Shown piece after piece: positions 61,961 through 64,000 of a DNA stretch of 64,000 nucleotides. A program made the position numbers and the translations under genes. The DNA comes from RGIG3528 sp045598045 (lineage in GTDB: Bacteria; Bacillota; Clostridia; Lachnospirales; Lachnospiraceae): positions 1 through 64,000 of the forward strand of contig JAZLLG010000072.1 in NCBI GenBank assembly GCA_045598045.1, given 5' to 3'. Every line of letters starts with the position of its first letter. The first letter of the stretch is position 1. Under the pieces are notes generated by a model. It was not told where the DNA came from and searched no databases. It was given only the letters and a program-made list of their open reading frames with translations.

Positions 61961-62068
61961 GGCTTTACGGATAAAGCCTAACTGACAAGCTACTTATCCG
62001 TAGAGGTGATGGCCGGCTTTACGGATAAAGCCTAACTGACAAGCTATTTATCCGTAGCGGTGATGGCC
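61961..62068. repeat. Two 54-nt tandem repeats with internal palindromes
   Basis: Copies 61961-62014 and 62015-62068 differ at two positions. Each contains the hairpin GGCTTT/AAAGCC around ACGGAT, and TACGGATAA paired with TTATCCGTA about 20 nt later. A further hairpin, CAACTGC/GCAGTTG, follows at about 62080-62096. No coding potential. It resembles an extragenic palindromic element. Confidence 0.85.
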
Positions 62069-62107
62069 GGCGTTCCCGGCAACTGCGAAGCAGTTGCGAG
62101 TTTGGGA

Positions 62108-62136
62108 TTGACTTCATATATTGTATACTATATGAT
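62108..62136 (+). promoter_or_regulatory. Promoter of the lipoprotein gene
   Basis: TTGACT (62108-62113), 17-nt spacer, TATGAT (62131-62136). Confidence 0.75.
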
Positions 62137-62181
62137 TGGACGGTTAATAAATCTTTGGAGGATGAGATAGTTATAAAAATT

Positions 62182-63558
62182 TTGAAAATGATTCTTGTTT
62201 TTGGAGCTGTTGCCATGCTCGCGGGCTGCGCCTCGGGAAGCACAGAATCCGACAAGAAGAGTGATGTTGCTTCAACACCGGATGCTTCGGTTACGGTGAC
62301 GACGGCGCCTACAGATGCTCCTGCAGCAACAGAGACACCTGTACCTACAGACACACCGGCTCCTACGAGTACGCCTGTACCTACGGACGCACCGGTGCCG
62401 ACAAATACTCCTGCCCCGACCGCAGAAACGGCAAAATTGACAAGAGATGATTTTGGCAGAGTTGTTGATAACTGCTTTTATAGTAAAATGCTTCACTTGA
62501 AGTGTGAATTAGTAAATGCATGGAAGTTCCTGTCTGACGAAGAAATAAATACACTTAGTGGGATATCCTTGGAAAAGATGTACAATGAAAATTTCTGGGA
62601 TGAAATAAAAGACAATGCTGTTCAGGCAATGTATGCGATGTCACTTCTGAACGGCGGTGATTCCATTACGGTAGGTTATGTAAAAGCTGATGGAATGCTT
62701 GCAGTAATTGATGAAAAAACTTATGCCGGAATGATTGCGCCTGTTTTGGTTTCGGGCTATGAGACGGCGGGAATGACCGAAGTGACATACGACGTCACGG
62801 AGATATTATTCGCAGGTGAGAAGAAAACATGCCTTAAGATAGCCGGATTACGAGAAGGAACAGAGATGCACGAAGTGTCTGTTTTTAACAAAGTCGATGG
62901 TTTTAAATGCATTATTTCGGTGGTTTCATTCGGCAGTGACCGAACAGACAACCTCCTGGCATATTTCAAACCGTTTGAAGGTCCTATTCCGGAAGCAAAA
63001 GCAGTGATTACCCCTGAGACAAAGCCGTATTCGGTCGGCGTGCTGAATGGAACGGAGTACTCAAACGAGTTCCTTGGCATCAGGTTTGATGCGGGCGCTG
63101 ACGCAACATTTACCGACAAAACCACGCTCCTTGAAACACTTGGATTGAATGCGAATGCAACCGATAAAGAATATAACGAAGCAGCAAGAAAAAGCGATGG
63201 AGCCAACATCTTCAAAGCTTCTTATAATGAATCAGGTATTTCAGTTACAATCGGAACCGAAAATCTTGGTGATTTGGCAGTAATTATTGGCGAAGAACTG
63301 TACTTGCAAATAGTATTCGAGGGACTTCAGGAATCCTTGAAAGCATATGGGGTTACAGTCTCAGATTATGACATAGCAGATATAGATTTTGCAGGCGAGG
63401 AACATTTTGCTCTTCTTATCTGCTATCAGGTATCCGGAATTAACGTATACCAGTTACATATTGCTGTTAAATCAGGAGAACATATGGCTTTCGTTTTGCT
63501 GAACGGATATGACGAGGATTTAGTTCTTGAATTGATTGACGAATTTAAGCCGTACTGA
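62182..63558 (+). CDS. Lipoprotein with Thr/Pro-rich linker, unknown function
   Basis: About 458 aa. The signal MILVFGAVAMLAGC gives a lipidated Cys, followed by a roughly 45-residue linker of TDAP/TPVP/TDTP units and a two-part soluble region (about 100-270 and 280-467), which I do not recognise. The start is unclear: GGAGG (62157-62161) fits an ATA at 62167 or GTT at 62170, while the TTG at 62182 and ATG at 62188 are too far. The frame is open back to a TTG at 62155 that overlaps the ribosome site. I list the TTG at 62182 as a working start. Confidence 0.7.
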   Translation: MKMILVFGAVAMLAGCASGSTESDKKSDVASTPDASVTVTTAPTDAPAATETPVPTDTPAPTSTPVPTDAPVPTNTPAPTAETAKLTRDDFGRVVDNCFYSKMLHLKCELVNAWKFLSDEEINTLSGISLEKMYNENFWDEIKDNAVQAMYAMSLLNGGDSITVGYVKADGMLAVIDEKTYAGMIAPVLVSGYETAGMTEVTYDVTEILFAGEKKTCLKIAGLREGTEMHEVSVFNKVDGFKCIISVVSFGSDRTDNLLAYFKPFEGPIPEAKAVITPETKPYSVGVLNGTEYSNEFLGIRFDAGADATFTDKTTLLETLGLNANATDKEYNEAARKSDGANIFKASYNESGISVTIGTENLGDLAVIIGEELYLQIVFEGLQESLKAYGVTVSDYDIADIDFAGEEHFALLICYQVSGINVYQLHIAVKSGEHMAFVLLNGYDEDLVLELIDEFKPY

Positions 63559-63571
63559 TTTTGATACCGGG

Positions 63572-63622
63572 GGACGGGGTTGTGTATTCATTTTTTGATT
63601 GAAGCGCAGCCCCGTCCTTTTT
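63572..63622 (+). terminator. Terminator of the lipoprotein gene
   Basis: GGACGGGGTTGTG (63572-63584) pairs over all 13 positions (two G-T pairs) with CGCAGCCCCGTCC (63605-63617), then TTTTT. Confidence 0.88.
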
Positions 63623-63647
63623 GTTCGATAAAATGTTTATAAAGTTG

Positions 63648-63676
63648 TTGCAATTTACTTCGGCTGCGTCTATACT
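63648..63676 (+). promoter_or_regulatory. Promoter of rqcP
   Basis: TTGCAA (63648-63653), 17-nt spacer, TATACT (63671-63676). Confidence 0.72.
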
Positions 63677-63711
63677 TTTCTTATCTATAGATATTAAATG
63701 AGGATTTTACA

Positions 63712-63951
63712 ATGAGGCTTGATAAGTACTTAAAAGTGTCAAGAATTATTAAAAGAAGGACCGTTGCAAACGAGGCATGCGACAACGGTAGAGTCATGAT
63801 AAACGGCAAGGTTGCGAAGGCTTCGACTGAGGTAAAAGTCGGTGATGTAATTGAAGTCGGATTTGGCCAGAAAGCAGTTAAAGCAGAGGTGCTTGCTGTC
63901 GAAGAGACCGTCAGAAAAGATGACGCAAAAGAACTTTTCCGTTATCTGTAA
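63712..63951 (+). CDS. rqcP: S4-domain RNA-binding protein RqcP (YabO)
   Basis: 79 aa consisting of one S4 domain (MRLDKYLKVSRIIKRRTVANEACDNGRVMINGK). RqcP binds the 50S subunit with RqcH and helps add C-terminal alanine tails to stalled nascent chains. The HU-to-rqcP neighbourhood is typical of Firmicutes, though here a lipoprotein gene lies in between. GAGGA precedes the ATG. Confidence 0.9.
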   Translation: MRLDKYLKVSRIIKRRTVANEACDNGRVMINGKVAKASTEVKVGDVIEVGFGQKAVKAEVLAVEETVRKDDAKELFRYL

Positions 63952-63968
63952 TTAACTTTGGAGCAGAC

Positions 63969-64000
63969 ATGAAAAAAGATAAAAGGAAAAACAGAAGCGG
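63969..64000 (+). CDS. Start of a further gene, cut by the window end
   Basis: Eleven codons beginning MKKDKRKNRS behind GGAG. Strongly basic. In many Firmicutes the gene after rqcP is yabP or the septum protein divIC; the basic start fits a DivIC-type N-terminus, but too little is present to name it. Confidence 0.45.
   Translation, partial: MKKDKRKNRS

Noticed and set aside
61961..62068. CRISPR array or attachment site
   Set aside because: Only two contiguous copies with no spacers, and no integrase gene nearby.

Overview
The window reads as a chromosomal piece of a gut or rumen Clostridia, most likely Lachnospiraceae (inference). Supporting signs are strong AGGAGG ribosome sites, near-consensus sigma-A promoters with 17-nt spacers, many intrinsic terminators, Thr/Pro-rich lipoprotein linkers, a Firmicutes-type mannan locus with GH130 phosphorylases and intracellular SGNH esterases, and an HU/rqcP housekeeping end. 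No rRNA, tRNA, CRISPR array, transposase or phage gene was recognised.

Region 1 (275-19440) is a type IV pilus operon on the + strand. It encodes extension and retraction ATPases (pilB, pilT), the platform pilC, a small major pilin, the prepilin peptidase pilD, a PilM-PilN fusion, PilO, and four further proteins with prepilin-type or PilX-like N-termini, two of them very large. It ends with a 2182-residue secreted protein carrying Listeria-Bacteroides type repeats, a candidate pilus-associated adhesin.

Region 2 (19471-25541) holds mixed genes. An ArsB/NhaD-type permease lies behind a yybP-ykoY (Mn2+) riboswitch whose P1 helix competes with a terminator. Then come a VanZ-like protein, a small protein with a cytidylate-kinase-like P-loop protein, an orphan membrane protein, a metallo-beta-lactamase-fold protein, and a PD-(D/E)XK-like protein. 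The last lies next to an unusual array of 14 alternating inverted TTAGGYA boxes.

Region 3 (25593-31308) is a purine-nucleoside type BMP ABC transporter (lipoprotein, double ATPase, two permeases) followed by xanthine phosphoribosyltransferase.

Region 4 (31254-61453) is a mannan utilisation region. A LacI regulator, GH36 alpha-galactosidase and Nudix protein form one unit. A divergent AraC regulator and a minus-strand operon of two Gfo/Idh/MocA dehydrogenases and a sugar isomerase sit in the middle. A roughly 20-kb operon then encodes an AGE-family epimerase, GH130_1, a GH26 mannanase lipoprotein, a carbohydrate-binding/solute-binding fusion, two permease pairs, a beta-propeller/YIP1/DUF5696 membrane module, a triple-repeat lipoprotein, a second solute-binding lipoprotein and GH130_2. 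An SGNH acetylesterase pair follows a terminator. Inferred flow: GH26 cuts mannan at the surface; the binding proteins and permeases import (acetylated, galactosylated) manno-oligosaccharides; esterases and GH36 strip substituents; GH130_2, the epimerase and GH130_1 release mannose-1-phosphate. Nearly the same 22-23 nt palindrome lies before the LacI gene and before the long operon, linking them as one probable regulon.

Region 5 (61456-64000) has HU with a Lys/Ala tail, a 54-nt tandem repeat pair, a lipoprotein with an odd start, rqcP, and the first codons of a further gene.
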